From Pedobacter planticolens (GTDB lineage: Bacteria; Bacteroidota; Bacteroidia; Sphingobacteriales; Sphingobacteriaceae), in assembly GCF_014172375.1 (NCBI RefSeq), contig NZ_WNXD01000001.1, positions 1,984,001 to 2,048,000 on the forward strand: a stretch of DNA of 64,000 bases, written 5' to 3'. The position numbers and the translations under genes were made by a program. Within the stretch, counting starts at the first letter, position 1, and each line of letters opens with the position of its first letter. The notes beneath the pieces are model-generated. The model was given only the letters and a program-made list of their open reading frames with translations, was not told the origin of the DNA and ran no database searches. Positions 1 to 9,482 of the stretch are shown piece by piece.

Positions 1-1
1 A

Positions 2-772
2 ACGTATGCCGAATGGGGAGTTGATTATTTGAAATATGATGCCTGTGGCAAAAAAGAAGGGCATCCGGATCAGGAATTGAACATGAGGATGATTAATGCC
101 ATAAAAAAAACGGGCAGGCCAATGCTTTATGCAGTTTGTGTTTTTGGCAGCAATGAAACTCACCTCTGGGCTAGTAAAGTGGCTACAATGTGGCGTACTG
201 GTGGTGATATTGTGCAACATATAGAAAGAAACCCAATTGTGACTTATAAACTATGGTACACTAATTTACAGCAAGTTATAGGGAAAGAGGCATATGCTGG
301 AAATGGTCATTGGAACGATCCAGATAATTTAATAATTGGTTATCCGCGAAACAATGAACAAACCATAGAAGAGCAAAAAGCACAATTTAGTTTTTGGAGT
401 TTAATTGCTGCTCCCCTTTTGCTGAGTGTAGACGTAAGGGCAATGGATCCAAAAATCAAAGCGATCATTATGAACAAGGAGGTTATTGCAATTAATCAAG
501 ATAAAGCTGGCGTACAAGGCAGTAGATTAATTAATGATGACGACCATGAGATTTGGGTCAAGAAATTAAATGATGGCTCAAAAGCTGTTATTCTATTTAA
601 CAAAAAAGATGTAGAAGCTGAAATCAGGCTTAACTTAAAAGACATTAATGAGAAGGGAAAGGTAAAAGTCAGGGATTTATGGACGAAGCAAAATAAAACA
701 ATAACGAGCTCACTAACATCCAAAGTAGCTCCACATGGTGTTGTAATGTTTAAAATTAATTCGTTTAAATAA
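2..772 (+). CDS. Alpha-galactosidase, GH27 (5' end outside window)
   Basis: The reading frame is open from base 2, so the gene begins before the window; about 257 residues of the C-terminal part are present. Near the left edge is the GH27 signature LKYDAC, whose Asp (codon at 38-40) is the expected catalytic nucleophile. Further on, WRTGGDI carries the expected acid/base Asp (codon at 206-208). Downstream, GHWNDPD and the stretch LIAAPLLLSVDVR match the end of the GH27 barrel, and the last ~80 residues look like the usual C-terminal beta-sandwich. The family releases terminal alpha-galactose from oligosaccharides. A signal peptide cannot be judged because the N-terminus is missing. Confidence 0.9.
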   Translation, partial: TYAEWGVDYLKYDACGKKEGHPDQELNMRMINAIKKTGRPMLYAVCVFGSNETHLWASKVATMWRTGGDIVQHIERNPIVTYKLWYTNLQQVIGKEAYAGNGHWNDPDNLIIGYPRNNEQTIEEQKAQFSFWSLIAAPLLLSVDVRAMDPKIKAIIMNKEVIAINQDKAGVQGSRLINDDDHEIWVKKLNDGSKAVILFNKKDVEAEIRLNLKDINEKGKVKVRDLWTKQNKTITSSLTSKVAPHGVVMFKINSFK

Positions 773-845
773 GTTTTGTAACCTTTCCAATTTTCACTTA
801 CTCTATGTTAATAGAAATCTAACTATTAACATTAAAAAAAGAGAA

Positions 846-1229
846 ATGGAAATTATCAATTTAAATCAGGAGATTAAACCAACATTCAATTTATTAAAAT
901 TCACATTCGGAATCGTTCCTATTGTGGCAGGGCTAGATAAATTCACCAATATATTAACTAATTGGGAGCAATATATTAATCCAAGTCTCGGAGGAATGAT
1001 TCCATTATCTGCACATTCATTTATGATGATTGTAGGTATTATAGAAATTTTAGCCGGCATTATCGTTTTACTAAAACCTGCAATTGGCGGCTTAATCGTT
1101 GCTGCATGGTTAACTTTAATTGCTTTAACTTTATTAGCTAGCGGTCACTATTTAGATGTTGCAGTTAGAGATTTAGTGATGGCTATTGGCGCATTTTCGA
1201 TGACAAGAATTGCTAAATTAATTTCATAA
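846..1229 (+). CDS. DoxX-like small membrane protein
   Basis: A 127-residue hydrophobic protein with about four predicted membrane segments (near residues 17-32, 58-78, 80-100 and 105-122). Length and hydrophobic pattern resemble the DoxX/DoxD-like families, which have no single established activity. No catalytic motif is visible. It lies only 10 bp upstream of an ECF sigma factor gene on the same strand, so the two are probably co-transcribed and the membrane protein might be functionally linked to that sigma factor; this link is inferred from spacing only. Family assignment is moderate. Confidence 0.6.
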   Translation: MEIINLNQEIKPTFNLLKFTFGIVPIVAGLDKFTNILTNWEQYINPSLGGMIPLSAHSFMMIVGIIEILAGIIVLLKPAIGGLIVAAWLTLIALTLLASGHYLDVAVRDLVMAIGAFSMTRIAKLIS

Positions 1230-1239
1230 CTAATTACAA

Positions 1240-1896
1240 ATGAAAGAATTCGAACAATATTCGGATATTGAAATCATACAAAGAATTCTTAATGGTCAAC
1301 TTCCTTTATATGAAATTCTTATCCGAAGAAATAATCCGTATTTGTATAAAGTAGGTAGATCTTACAACTATGGCCATGAAGACACGCAGGATTTAATGCA
1401 AGACACCTTTATTGATGCTTATAATAACTTATCAAAATTTGAAAATCGTTCTTCATTTAAAACATGGATTGTTAGGATTATGTTAAACAATTGTTATAGA
1501 AAGCAACAGAAATTTAGCTATAAAAATGAAATAGCAAATGAAATTAACGACCAATCAATACCGCTATTTTCCAATCAAAAACAATCCGATATTAATAAAA
1601 TAATCATGAATAAAGAGCTGAATTCTATTATTGAAAATGCTTTGCAACACCTCGATATTGATTACAGGATGGTTTTTTCCTTACGGGAAATGAATGGGCT
1701 AACTACAAAAGAGGCAGCAGAAATATTGAATATAAGCGAAGCAAATGTTAAGGTTCGACTAAATAGAGCTAAAGCGATGTTGAGGAAAGAAGTAGAAAAA
1801 TCGTACACCACAGCTGATATTTTTGAGTTTAATCTCATTTATTGTGATGCAATGGTAAATAATGTAATGAGTAAATTGAAAGTGATAAACCAGTAA
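1240..1896 (+). CDS. ECF-type RNA polymerase sigma factor
   Basis: The protein (218 residues) has the two-domain architecture of group IV sigma-70 factors. The sigma2 region (about residues 22-95) includes EDTQDLMQDTFIDAYNNL and the FKTWIVRIMLNNCYR helix that contacts the -10 region. The sigma4 helix-turn-helix (about 130-180) reads LTTKEAAEILNISEANVK followed by RLNRAKAMLRKE. A C-terminal tail of about 35 residues is longer than in many ECF factors. No anti-sigma gene is next to it: upstream is a DoxX-like protein and downstream is convergent pyrD, whose stop codon abuts this gene's stop with no spacer. Confidence 0.9.
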   Translation: MKEFEQYSDIEIIQRILNGQLPLYEILIRRNNPYLYKVGRSYNYGHEDTQDLMQDTFIDAYNNLSKFENRSSFKTWIVRIMLNNCYRKQQKFSYKNEIANEINDQSIPLFSNQKQSDINKIIMNKELNSIIENALQHLDIDYRMVFSLREMNGLTTKEAAEILNISEANVKVRLNRAKAMLRKEVEKSYTTADIFEFNLIYCDAMVNNVMSKLKVINQ

Positions 1897-2925
1897 TTAA
1901 ACCAATTCTTTACAAATTTGCTTAATCAAACCTGGTCCTTCGTAAATAAAACCAGTATACAATTGCACTAAACTTGCACCAGCATCCATTTTATCTTTTG
2001 CATCTTGCGGAGAATGTATTCCACCTACACCTATAATTGGAAAAGATTTACCAGATTTTTCAGCTAAATAACGAATAACTTCTGTAGAACGTTGGGTTAA
2101 AGGTTTTCCGCTTAAACCACCCATCTCGCTTTTCACTTTTTCTTCGGTGTATAAACCGTTTCTATCAATAGTTGTATTGGTTGCGATAACACCAGCAATA
2201 CCTGTTTCCTGTACAATTTCTACAATATCATCCAATTGTTCATTGGTCAAATCTGGTGCGATTTTAAGTAGAATAGGTCTAGAGATATCGTTTTTAAGAT
2301 TACGTTGTTGTAAAGTATTTAATAACTCTTTTAGTGGCTCTTTTTCTTGTAAAGCTCTTAAACCAGGTGTGTTTGGCGAGCTTACATTCACCACAAAATA
2401 ATCTACCACATCAAATAAACGATCAAAACATTTAATATAGTCGCTTACTGCGTCTTCGTTTGGGGTATTTTTATTTTTGCCAATGTTTCCACCAACAACA
2501 ATTTGAGGCTCTTTTTCTTTGAGTAAACGCAAACGCTCTGCCATCACATCAACGCCTTTATTATTAAAGCCCATTCTATTTATGATGGCTTTATCGTCTT
2601 GTAACCTAAACATGCGTGGTTTATCGTTACCAGGTTGAGGCAAAGGAGTTACCGTTCCAACTTCTATAAATCCAAAGCCTAAATTGCTTAAAGACTCTAC
2701 GTATTCGCCATTTTTATCAAATCCTGCCGCTAAACCTACCGGATTTTTAAATTTAATACCAAAAACTTCTCGTTCTAAACCTTTTATATGAACGTCAAAA
2801 CTGCTACGTAAAATGGTTTTCCCTAATGGAAAATAATCATGAAACCATTTTAAGCGTTTTACCACAAAGTGATGCACGTTTTCTGGGTCGAACTTAAAAA
2901 AGATGGGCTTAATGAGGCGATACAT
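1897..2925 (-). CDS. pyrD: Dihydroorotate dehydrogenase (quinone), class 2
   Basis: Oxidises dihydroorotate to orotate in pyrimidine synthesis, passing electrons through FMN to membrane quinone. The 342-residue length and the N-terminal extension (first ~40 residues, [14 protein letters not shown]) are typical of the membrane-associated class 2 enzymes. Visible motifs: [14 protein letters not shown], the active-site loop [11 protein letters not shown] with the class 2 catalytic Ser, ATNTT, and the C-terminal FMN phosphate site [11 protein letters not shown]...[10 protein letters not shown]. Just upstream on the minus strand is a TATCTTCG box that ends only a few bases before the ATG, suggesting a very short leader. 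Confidence 0.96.
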   Translation of the reverse strand: MYRLIKPIFFKFDPENVHHFVVKRLKWFHDYFPLGKTILRSSFDVHIKGLEREVFGIKFKNPVGLAAGFDKNGEYVESLSNLGFGFIEVGTVTPLPQPGNDKPRMFRLQDDKAIINRMGFNNKGVDVMAERLRLLKEKEPQIVVGGNIGKNKNTPNEDAVSDYIKCFDRLFDVVDYFVVNVSSPNTPGLRALQEKEPLKELLNTLQQRNLKNDISRPILLKIAPDLTNEQLDDIVEIVQETGIAGVIATNTTIDRNGLYTEEKVKSEMGGLSGKPLTQRSTEVIRYLAEKSGKSFPIIGVGGIHSPQDAKDKMDAGASLVQLYTGFIYEGPGLIKQICKELV

Positions 2926-2968
2926 GCAACGAAGATAAGAAGCATTTTCATATTTTAGAATTCACGAC

Positions 2969-3000
2969 AAAAAAAAGCCAAAACACTAAGGTTTCGGCTT
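2969..3000 (-). terminator. Intrinsic terminator of the reductase gene
   Basis: Read on the minus strand, arms AAGCCGAAAC and GTTTTGGCTT (2991-3000 and 2975-2984) form a hairpin with a 6-base loop and are followed by a run of T. It lies about 25 bp past the stop of the NAD(P)-binding reductase. Confidence 0.75.
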
Positions 3001-3024
3001 AAGAAATATTATGTTTCTTATTAG

Positions 3025-3675
3025 TTAATACGCTGCTGTAAATTGTTCTTGGTGATGTGCATTATTTTCTAACTCATCTGCAATTACAATAGCTAAGTCT
3101 TCTACAGATAAAATTGAACGACCTTCTTCATTAAAAATAGGACTAGTTTTGCCTAAACGATATTCACCAGTACGACCAATGATTATTCCTTGATGCATTT
3201 CTATCGCTGGACTAAAAAATACCCAATCTATTTCTGTTTCTTGTTTTAAAATATTGAAGTAATTTCTAACCGCAGACGCAGCTGGATAATATTCTGCTGG
3301 AAATTGTGGTCCATCAACTAATTGGTTACCATCTATTTGTAAAGTACCAGCACCGCCGATATATATAAATCTTTTTACGCCAGATGCTGCAACAGCTGTT
3401 TGAATTGAAGTTGATCCATTAATAACATCATTATAAATATTTGGGTTAGTCCAACCACCGTTGTAAGCACTAACCGCAACATCTGCTCCTTTTAAAGCTT
3501 CAGTTAATTTTTCAGTTTCAAAAACATCGACAGCTTTTTTAACTAATTTTTCATCATTACCTTCAATTTTGTCTACGTTACGAGCAATGGCAATTACTTC
3601 ATTTCCTCTGGTTAATAATTCGTTTAAAATGGCTTTACCTACAAATCCTGTGGCGCCTACTAATGCTATTTTCAT
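3025..3675 (-). CDS. NAD(P)-binding reductase, NmrA/YwnB-like atypical SDR
   Basis: A 216-residue Rossmann protein with the dinucleotide-binding loop GATGFVG at residues 7-13 and the basic patch AIARN at the end of beta2. The catalytic YxxxK of classical short-chain dehydrogenases is not evident, which fits the atypical NAD(P)H-binding (NmrA-like) group. Mid-protein RFIYIGGAGTL and the WVFFSPA strand match that group. It lies directly downstream of an Rrf2 regulator on the same strand, an arrangement like the ywnA-ywnB pair of Bacillus. The 57-bp gap between the two carries a second copy of the regulator's putative operator. Role in thiol or electrophile stress is plausible but inferred. Confidence 0.8.
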   Translation of the reverse strand: MKIALVGATGFVGKAILNELLTRGNEVIAIARNVDKIEGNDEKLVKKAVDVFETEKLTEALKGADVAVSAYNGGWTNPNIYNDVINGSTSIQTAVAASGVKRFIYIGGAGTLQIDGNQLVDGPQFPAEYYPAASAVRNYFNILKQETEIDWVFFSPAIEMHQGIIIGRTGEYRLGKTSPIFNEEGRSILSVEDLAIVIADELENNAHHQEQFTAAY

Positions 3676-3695
3676 ATTGTTTATTTTTTTTAAAT

Positions 3696-3714
3696 TGTAA
3701 CTAATTTTATTACA
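3696..3714 (-). promoter_or_regulatory. Putative Rrf2 operator, copy 2
   Basis: Perfect inverted repeat TGTAA-N9-TTACA, 20 bp upstream of the reductase start codon. It has the same arms and the same 9-bp spacer as the site in front of the Rrf2 gene, so the two are probably bound by the same regulator. Confidence 0.65.
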
Positions 3715-3732
3715 GTTTTAATCAAAAAAAGT

Positions 3733-4143
3733 TTAATTGAACTTACTACTAAAATCTGCTAAGTTTTGTTTGCTTAACTGCTCAATTAGAACTAATTCTG
3801 TATCGTTATATAAATTGTTTAAGTGTTCATTAATGTTTTCCCCAACGGGACATTTTGGATTAGGTGTATTTTTTTGGCTTCCTAAAAGCGCAGTTTGCTT
3901 TACACTTTGGTAAACTGCACCAAGTGCAATTTCGTTAGCAGAAATGGCTAAGGATGATCCGCCGTTTTTTCCTTCTTTACTTTGAACAAAACCATTATTA
4001 CGCAAATTAATTAACTCTTTACGCACCATTGCTGGATTAATATTGATACTGCCAGCTAAATATTCTGAAGACAATAATTCTCCATTAGCCTTATCTAGCA
4101 GGGTTAAAATATGCAAAGCGATGGCAAATCTTCCGTTATTCAT
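3733..4143 (-). CDS. Rrf2 family transcriptional regulator (single-Cys, YwnA-like)
   Basis: The start is placed at the ATG whose product begins MNNGRFAIALHILTLL (136 residues). An upstream ATG at 4170 would add nine residues, but a good promoter and operator occupy that stretch. The protein has the Rrf2 winged-helix fold: helix LSSEYLAGSININPAMVRKE as the recognition region and KEGKNGGSSLA as the wing. It has one central Cys in NPKCPVGEN and not the three-Cys cluster of Fe-S members such as IscR and NsrR, so a thiol-based or ligand-free mode is more likely than an iron-sulfur cluster. It probably represses itself and the downstream reductase through the shared TGTAA-N9-TTACA sites. Confidence 0.88.
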   Translation of the reverse strand: MNNGRFAIALHILTLLDKANGELLSSEYLAGSININPAMVRKELINLRNNGFVQSKEGKNGGSSLAISANEIALGAVYQSVKQTALLGSQKNTPNPKCPVGENINEHLNNLYNDTELVLIEQLSKQNLADFSSKFN

Positions 4144-4144
4144 T

Positions 4145-4165
4145 CTGTAATTATTTTTATTACAG
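4145..4165 (-). promoter_or_regulatory. Putative Rrf2 operator, copy 1 (autoregulatory)
   Basis: Inverted repeat CTGTAAT/ATTACAG with TGTAA-N9-TTACA core at 4146-4164. It fills the space between the expected transcription start and the ATG at 4143, where a bound dimer would block transcription. Confidence 0.7.
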
Positions 4166-4167
4166 TA

Positions 4168-4198
4168 CAAAGGTATAGATTAAATTTAGAATTGCAAA
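4168..4198 (-). promoter_or_regulatory. Bacteroidota sigma-A promoter of the Rrf2 gene
   Basis: On the minus strand TTTG (4195-4198) is followed after 19 bp by TACCTTTG (4168-4175), an exact fit to the TTTG-N19-TAnnTTTG consensus. Transcription would start near 4164, downstream of the alternative ATG at 4170, which supports the shorter protein. Confidence 0.75.
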
Positions 4199-4330
4199 TT
4201 TTATCAGAAATATTTGGGTAAAGCCAAATTGCATATTTTTTTATTCTGTTAGCTGAAGCCGACGATTTATAAAGATTTACAAGGACTTCAGTCACACATA
4301 TTTTAATAGTTGTAAAAGCTTTTGTTATTT

Positions 4331-4413
4331 AAACCCGATTGAAACGGAAATCCTTTTTGTCATCCTGAGCGTAGTCGAAGGGCACAAAAAGATTGTAGTG
4401 TAAAACGGGGCTG
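4331..4413 (+). repeat. Dispersed repeat family H, copy 1
   Basis: Begins AAACCCGATTGAAACGG and ends ACGGGGCTG, with a central insert of the CATCCTGAGCGTAGTCGAAG type bounded by CTTTTTGT and ACAAAAAG, which can pair. Related copies lie at 11731-11846 and, inverted, at 45440-45522. The rest of 4199-4456 holds no gene. Confidence 0.7.
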
Positions 4414-4456
4414 ATTTTGCCATAATCTACTGCCCTTCTTTTTCAAAAACTTACAC

Positions 4457-4487
4457 TTGAAAACGCCCTTAAAAAATCGTATTTTTG
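4457..4487 (+). promoter_or_regulatory. Promoter of the ABC-F gene
   Basis: TTG at 4457-4459, 20 bp spacer, then TATTTTTG at 4480-4487, an exact TAnnTTTG box. It ends 8 bp before the ATG at 4496, so the messenger would have a leader of only about four bases. Confidence 0.6.
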
Positions 4488-4495
4488 CACCCGAA

Positions 4496-6406
4496 ATGAT
4501 TTCTATAAACGACTTAACCTTCCTAATTGGCTCGAGAGCCTTATACGACGAAGCGAACTGGCACATTAAACCAGGCGATAGAGTTGGACTAATTGGTGCA
4601 AACGGCACTGGAAAGTCTACTTTACTTAAAATAATTGTTGGAGAATATGCGCCGTCTTCGGGTAGCATATCGATGGCGAAAGATATAAAAATTGGTTATT
4701 TGAACCAAGATTTATTGTCATACGATTCGCATCACACTATTTTACATGTGGCAATGGAGGCCTTTGAGCGCCAAAATCAATTACATGATGAGATTGAAGA
4801 ATTATTAAAAAAGATTGAAACTGATTACAGTGAAGATGTTTTATATAAACTAAGCGACAAACAACAAGAATTTGAGGCTTTAGATGGGTATAATATTGAA
4901 TATCGTGCAAATGAGATTTTAGCTGGTTTAGGTTTTAGTACCGAAGATCAACATCGCCCACTAAATACCTTTTCTGGTGGATGGCGGATGCGTGTAATGT
5001 TGGCTAAAATTCTATTACAAACTCCTGATATTTTATTGCTGGATGAACCTACCAATCACATGGATTTACCGTCTATTAAGTGGTTAGAAACTTATTTGGG
5101 CAGTTTTGAAGGTGCGATTGTAATTGTATCCCACGATAGGTATTTCTTAGATAAAATTGTGCGTAAAACAGTCGAATCTAGAAAAGGAAAGTTGACGGTT
5201 TATGCTGGTAATTATTCTTTTTATGTAGAAGAGAAGTCGCTACGTGGTGAAATTCAAAAAGGCGAATTTAAAAACCAACAGGCTAAAATTAAGCAAGAAG
5301 AACGTTTAATTGAACGTTTTAAAGCTAAAGCGAGTAAAGCTAAAATGGCTCAATCGCGGATGAAAGCATTGGATAAAATGGAGCGTGTGGAGGATGTTGA
5401 TGATGATAATCCGACTGTAAATTTCAGTTTTAAATTCTCAAAACCTTCGGGCAGACACGTAATTAGGATTGAGCATGCGACTAAAAGTTATCCTAACATT
5501 GATATTTTAGATGATGCTGAAGCATTGATTGAAAAAGGTGATAAAATTGCCTTAATTGGTGCTAACGGTAAAGGTAAATCTACATTATTAAGAATGATTG
5601 CTGGAACTGAGAAATTTCAAGGTTCTTGCGAAACTGGCCATAATGTTACGACCACTTTCTTTGCACAACATCAGTTAGAATCGTTGCATCTTGGCAATAC
5701 AATTTTAGAAGAATTACAAGCATTTGCTCCTAAACATACAGATACAGAATTACGTTCTATTTTGGGCTGTTTCTTGTTTACGGGCGATGATGTTTTCAAG
5801 AAAATTAAAGTGTTATCTGGGGGAGAAAAATCGAGAGTTGCTTTAGCGAAATCGTTAACAACTGATTCGAATTTCTTGATTTTGGATGAACCTACCAATC
5901 ACTTGGATATTCAATCGGTAAATATCTTAATTCAGGCTTTACAACAATATGAAGGTACTTTTATCGCTGTATCTCACGATAGGTATTTCTTAGATAATGT
6001 AGCCAATAAAATTTGGTTTATTGAGGAAGAAAAAATCAAGGAATATCCTGGAACGTACGCAGAATATGAAGAATGGAATAGCAAAAGGGTAATTCCTACA
6101 CCAAAACCAATTCCCGTTAGGCCAACCGAAGAAAAAAAGCTAAAAGCGGCTGAACCTGTTACTGCAAATGCGCAACAACAATTAAAAAAGTTGAACGAGA
6201 AATTGAAAAGAATTGAGGAGGAGATTGCAGCTTTTGAATTGAGTATTAAAACTGTTGAAGCGGAATTAGCAAAAGAAGAAGTATTTTCTAATCAGTATAA
6301 GTTGGATGAAACTAATAAAAAGTATTTAGCAGAGAAAACGTTGTTAGATCATGCTCAAAAAACTTGGGAAGAATTAGCATCGGAAATTATGGAATTGGAA
6401 GCTTAA
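4496..6406 (+). CDS. ABC-F family ATPase (Uup-like)
   Basis: Soluble protein of 636 residues with two ABC domains and no membrane segment. Domain 1 shows Walker [10 protein letters not shown], signature SGGWRMR and Walker [12 protein letters not shown]. Domain 2 shows [16 protein letters not shown] and [11 protein letters not shown]. The charged linker between them ([16 protein letters not shown]) and the C-terminal coiled coil (last ~80 residues, rich in K/E with [14 protein letters not shown]) resemble Uup and related ribosome-associated ABC-F proteins. The start ATG (product MISINDLTF) was chosen over an in-frame TTG at 4457 because the promoter overlaps that codon. Only one base separates it from the next gene, so they form an operon. 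A role in ribosome function or antibiotic tolerance is known only for the family. Confidence 0.92.
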   Translation: MISINDLTFLIGSRALYDEANWHIKPGDRVGLIGANGTGKSTLLKIIVGEYAPSSGSISMAKDIKIGYLNQDLLSYDSHHTILHVAMEAFERQNQLHDEIEELLKKIETDYSEDVLYKLSDKQQEFEALDGYNIEYRANEILAGLGFSTEDQHRPLNTFSGGWRMRVMLAKILLQTPDILLLDEPTNHMDLPSIKWLETYLGSFEGAIVIVSHDRYFLDKIVRKTVESRKGKLTVYAGNYSFYVEEKSLRGEIQKGEFKNQQAKIKQEERLIERFKAKASKAKMAQSRMKALDKMERVEDVDDDNPTVNFSFKFSKPSGRHVIRIEHATKSYPNIDILDDAEALIEKGDKIALIGANGKGKSTLLRMIAGTEKFQGSCETGHNVTTTFFAQHQLESLHLGNTILEELQAFAPKHTDTELRSILGCFLFTGDDVFKKIKVLSGGEKSRVALAKSLTTDSNFLILDEPTNHLDIQSVNILIQALQQYEGTFIAVSHDRYFLDNVANKIWFIEEEKIKEYPGTYAEYEEWNSKRVIPTPKPIPVRPTEEKKLKAAEPVTANAQQQLKKLNEKLKRIEEEIAAFELSIKTVEAELAKEEVFSNQYKLDETNKKYLAEKTLLDHAQKTWEELASEIMELEA

Positions 6407-6407
6407 C

Positions 6408-7670
6408 ATGCAACGATTTGGGCTGATACTCTTTATTATAGCACTTTCTACTAGTGCATTTGCACAAAACCCAGTTGTTGTGTATGATAATAAAGTATAT
6501 CAGCCTACTATTAAAACTGTTGAATGTTATAATACTAAAAAGGAACAATCTTTTCCTATCATCGCTTTGCGGAGTGGTGAAACTATCACTTTTGCATTTG
6601 ATGATTTAAAAGGTGGTAGTAAAACCTATAATTACACTATTGAGCATTGTACTTTTGATTGGAAACCTTCTAAAATTAATCAGCTAGATTATTTAGAGAC
6701 TTTTAAAGAGGATATTATTTTTAAGTATCGCTATTCTTTTAATACACTTCAAAAATTTACTCATTATCAGTTTTCACTGCCAAACGATCAGATAAAACCT
6801 AAACTAGCGGGTAATTATTTATTAAAGGTTTACGAGAATAATGATCCTCGGAAAGTTATCATTACGCAACGATTTTACATTGTAGATAATTTGGTTAATG
6901 TTGGTGCAGAAGTTGTGCCGAGCAGTCAGGTGGAGTTTCGATTGAATAAACAAAAGGTGAATTTCACGATATTCCATCAAATGCCAATTCAAAATCCATA
7001 CATGGATGTAAAGGCGGTGGTTATGCAAAATGGTATTCCTCAAACTGCGATTACAAATACAAAACCAACTTTTGTAAAACAGGGTTCTTTAGTTTATAAT
7101 GAATTAAACACCAATGAATTTTGGGCTGGAAACGAATTTCGAAAATTTGATATTAGAAGTTTCCGCTACAAAGCCGAACATGTGCAAGATTTTTATAAGG
7201 ATAGCACATTAAACGTGATTTTATTTCCTGATCAACCTAATGGTATTGCGAAATATAGTACTCAGTTTGATGAAAATGGAAATTTCTTTATTCGTAATCA
7301 GGATGGAAGGGATAACGTTACTGATAGTGATTACTCCAATGTTCTTTTTACGCTAAACGCCACACCTCCTACTGCAAAAGGCAATGCATATTTTGTTGGT
7401 CGATTTAATAATTACATTTTGAATGATGAAAGTAAATTAAACTACGATTTAGCTAAAAAGCGTTTTTATGGAAGTGTTAAACTGAAACAAGGTTTATATG
7501 ACTTTAAATATGTTTGGGTAACTGAAGATGGAAAATTTGATGATACTGTTTTTGAAGGTTCTTTTTTTGAAGCTGATAACAGTTATCAGGTGTTAGTTTA
7601 TTACCGCAAACCTGGTGGCAGATGGGATGAATTGATTGGATTTAGTAATGTAAATTCTATTAAAAAATAG
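6408..7670 (+). CDS. Type IX secretion system plug protein (DUF5103)
   Basis: A 420-residue exported protein with an N-terminal signal peptide ([15 protein letters not shown], cleavage after about residue 19). The body has the DUF5103 pattern: [46 protein letters not shown], and a C-terminal beta-sandwich with [19 protein letters not shown] and [14 protein letters not shown]5103 includes the plug that closes the SprA/Sov translocon of the type IX secretion system on the periplasmic side. It is probably translated from the same transcript as the ABC-F gene, one base upstream. The co-occurrence may be a simple housekeeping arrangement. Confidence 0.88.
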   Translation: MQRFGLILFIIALSTSAFAQNPVVVYDNKVYQPTIKTVECYNTKKEQSFPIIALRSGETITFAFDDLKGGSKTYNYTIEHCTFDWKPSKINQLDYLETFKEDIIFKYRYSFNTLQKFTHYQFSLPNDQIKPKLAGNYLLKVYENNDPRKVIITQRFYIVDNLVNVGAEVVPSSQVEFRLNKQKVNFTIFHQMPIQNPYMDVKAVVMQNGIPQTAITNTKPTFVKQGSLVYNELNTNEFWAGNEFRKFDIRSFRYKAEHVQDFYKDSTLNVILFPDQPNGIAKYSTQFDENGNFFIRNQDGRDNVTDSDYSNVLFTLNATPPTAKGNAYFVGRFNNYILNDESKLNYDLAKKRFYGSVKLKQGLYDFKYVWVTEDGKFDDTVFEGSFFEADNSYQVLVYYRKPGGRWDELIGFSNVNSIKK

Positions 7671-7675
7671 TTCAT

Positions 7676-7813
7676 TGGTGTCATTTGTTCATTAGTTCAT
7701 TTGTGGCAAATGTAAAAAATCTCTCCTATCAACCTCCTAATCCCAACGAACTAGTGAGCTATTGAACTATTTTAACAAACTATCTAGTACCAATGAGCAA
7801 ATGAACTAGTGAG
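7676..7813. repeat. Degenerate short direct repeats around TTCATT / GAACTA
   Basis: The gap between two convergent genes is filled with imperfect reiterations of TTCATTnGTTCATT and AGTGAGCTATTGAACT. The same low-complexity style recurs at 14738-14790 and at 53643-53690 and 54290-54390. The last copy runs into the 3' end of the amylase gene. Confidence 0.5.
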
Positions 7814-9289
7814 CTATTGAACTTTTAAAGTCCAAACCGATACACTTCCAGCATTACAAAAGAATTCTCCAAAACCGTTTTCGTCTATTAATACTTCTTC
7901 TTTTCGTTTCTCTAAACTATCGATAAAGGTTTTACCCGAAAAATATTTGCCCATTTCCATTGCTTTAAAACCTTCTTCGCCATTACTCATTAGCACTACA
8001 ATACCAGAGTTTGGATGTTCTTCATCTCCTTTTCTCGTCCAGCCAATGCAATTATTATGATCTAAATAATCGTGTTGTTCTCCATAAGCCAAATACTGTC
8101 TTGCTTTTAAGAGTTGAGGTAATTCTGACAAGGCTACTAATTCGATAGTTTTGCCTTTATCCTCATAATTTGCTCCATATATATCGGTAAAAAACACGCA
8201 TGGAATACCTTGTTCTCGTAATAAAATTAAAGCATACGCCAACGGACGAAACCAAAAATCTATAAATGATTCTAATGCTTGTAAAGGTTGTGAATCATGA
8301 TTATCTACAAAAGTAACTGCCAGTTCCGGATTTTTTTGAACCAACGTATTATCAAAAATACTGCTCATATTATAATCTTTTCCTCCTGTTGAGGCTAAAT
8401 AAAAATTGTGATGCAGTAATGAATCGAATAATTGCGTTCTTCCGCCAGTAATTTCTATATAATGTTCTAAATCATCGGCACTGGCAATGTTCCAATTCTC
8501 CGAAACCACAAAAAAATCACGATTAAACTCTTTCTTCAATTCATCTAACCACTCGATTACAAATTCTGGCGAAATATGTTTAACCGCATCTAGCCTAAAC
8601 CCATCTATTTTACACGTTTCGTGATACCATTTACCCCAATTAATGAGTTCTTGTTTTACAGATGGATTTCTAAAATCTATATCATCAAACATTAAATAAT
8701 CATAATTACCTAATTCTGTGCCTGCTACTTTTTCCCAACTTTCGCCATACCCATTTTGAATTTCGAAAATGGCTGATTCGTTTATATCTTGCGCCCAATC
8801 TACACCGCTAAAACACTGGTAATCCCAAAGAAAGGCTGAGTATTTACCCTGCCTGCCCGGAAACGTAAATTTTGTCCAAGCTTCTATTTCAAACTCATCA
8901 GATATAAATTCGTTTCTGTTTAACGGGTTTACCTTTTTAACCTTCACTTTTTCCAGCTCATCGCCACCAGCTTTGTGGTTAAAAACGGTATCAGCCAATA
9001 CACTAATGTTGTTAGCATGTAAAGCATTAATGGCCGCTATATATTGGTCTTTGTTCCCGTATTTGGTATCAATACTGTTTTTTTGATCAAACTCACCTAA
9101 ATCGTATAAATCATACGCATCGTAACCTATGGAATAGCCGCCTGAGCTACCTTTATAGGCTGGCGGCAACCAAACAGCTGTAAAACCCATTTCTGACAAA
9201 TTAGCTGCTTCATTTTTTGCTTTGGTCCATAAATTATCTTTTTCATTATAATACCAATGAAAGTATTGAATGAGCGTTTGATTTTGCAT
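7814..9289 (-). CDS. Cytoplasmic alpha-amylase, GH13 (subfamily 5-like)
   Basis: A 491-residue glycoside hydrolase that should cleave internal alpha-1,4 bonds of starch, glycogen or maltodextrins. No signal peptide is present, so it probably acts on imported or stored glucan. Conserved GH13 regions are in order: ADTVFNHK (residues 99-106), GFRLDAVKHI with nucleophile Asp234, VVSENW with acid/base Glu264, and FVDNHDSQ with transition-state Asp332. The B domain insertion between residues 105 and 190 and the lack of an N-terminal extension resemble the GH13_5 group. The start ATG is followed by QTLIQYFHWY, typical of that group. Convergent with the T9SS plug gene; no neighbouring sugar operon. 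Confidence 0.93.
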   Translation of the reverse strand: MQNQTLIQYFHWYYNEKDNLWTKAKNEAANLSEMGFTAVWLPPAYKGSSGGYSIGYDAYDLYDLGEFDQKNSIDTKYGNKDQYIAAINALHANNISVLADTVFNHKAGGDELEKVKVKKVNPLNRNEFISDEFEIEAWTKFTFPGRQGKYSAFLWDYQCFSGVDWAQDINESAIFEIQNGYGESWEKVAGTELGNYDYLMFDDIDFRNPSVKQELINWGKWYHETCKIDGFRLDAVKHISPEFVIEWLDELKKEFNRDFFVVSENWNIASADDLEHYIEITGGRTQLFDSLLHHNFYLASTGGKDYNMSSIFDNTLVQKNPELAVTFVDNHDSQPLQALESFIDFWFRPLAYALILLREQGIPCVFFTDIYGANYEDKGKTIELVALSELPQLLKARQYLAYGEQHDYLDHNNCIGWTRKGDEEHPNSGIVVLMSNGEEGFKAMEMGKYFSGKTFIDSLEKRKEEVLIDENGFGEFFCNAGSVSVWTLKVQ

Positions 9290-9374
9290 AGTGTGTTTTT
9301 ATGAATTACTATAACTGTAAATTAACATATATGTTTGATTTTTAATTAAGTTATTACAGAAACTCTAATTAGTT

Positions 9375-9430
9375 ATGCTGAATTTATTCAAGAGCTTTAT
9401 ACCAGAAAGATGCTGAAATAAATTCAGCAT
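9375..9430. repeat. Palindromic repeat with 14-bp perfect arms
   Basis: ATGCTGAATTTATT (9375-9388) pairs perfectly with AATAAATTCAGCAT (9417-9430) around a 28-base loop. It is a long-armed relative of the short GCTGA...TCAGCATGAC repeats seen elsewhere and lies between the divergent amylase and thioesterase genes. Confidence 0.7.
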
Positions 9431-9482
9431 GACGCGTATTTTAATAAAAAACCAGCTAATTTTCCTTATTTTCGCCCCTATT

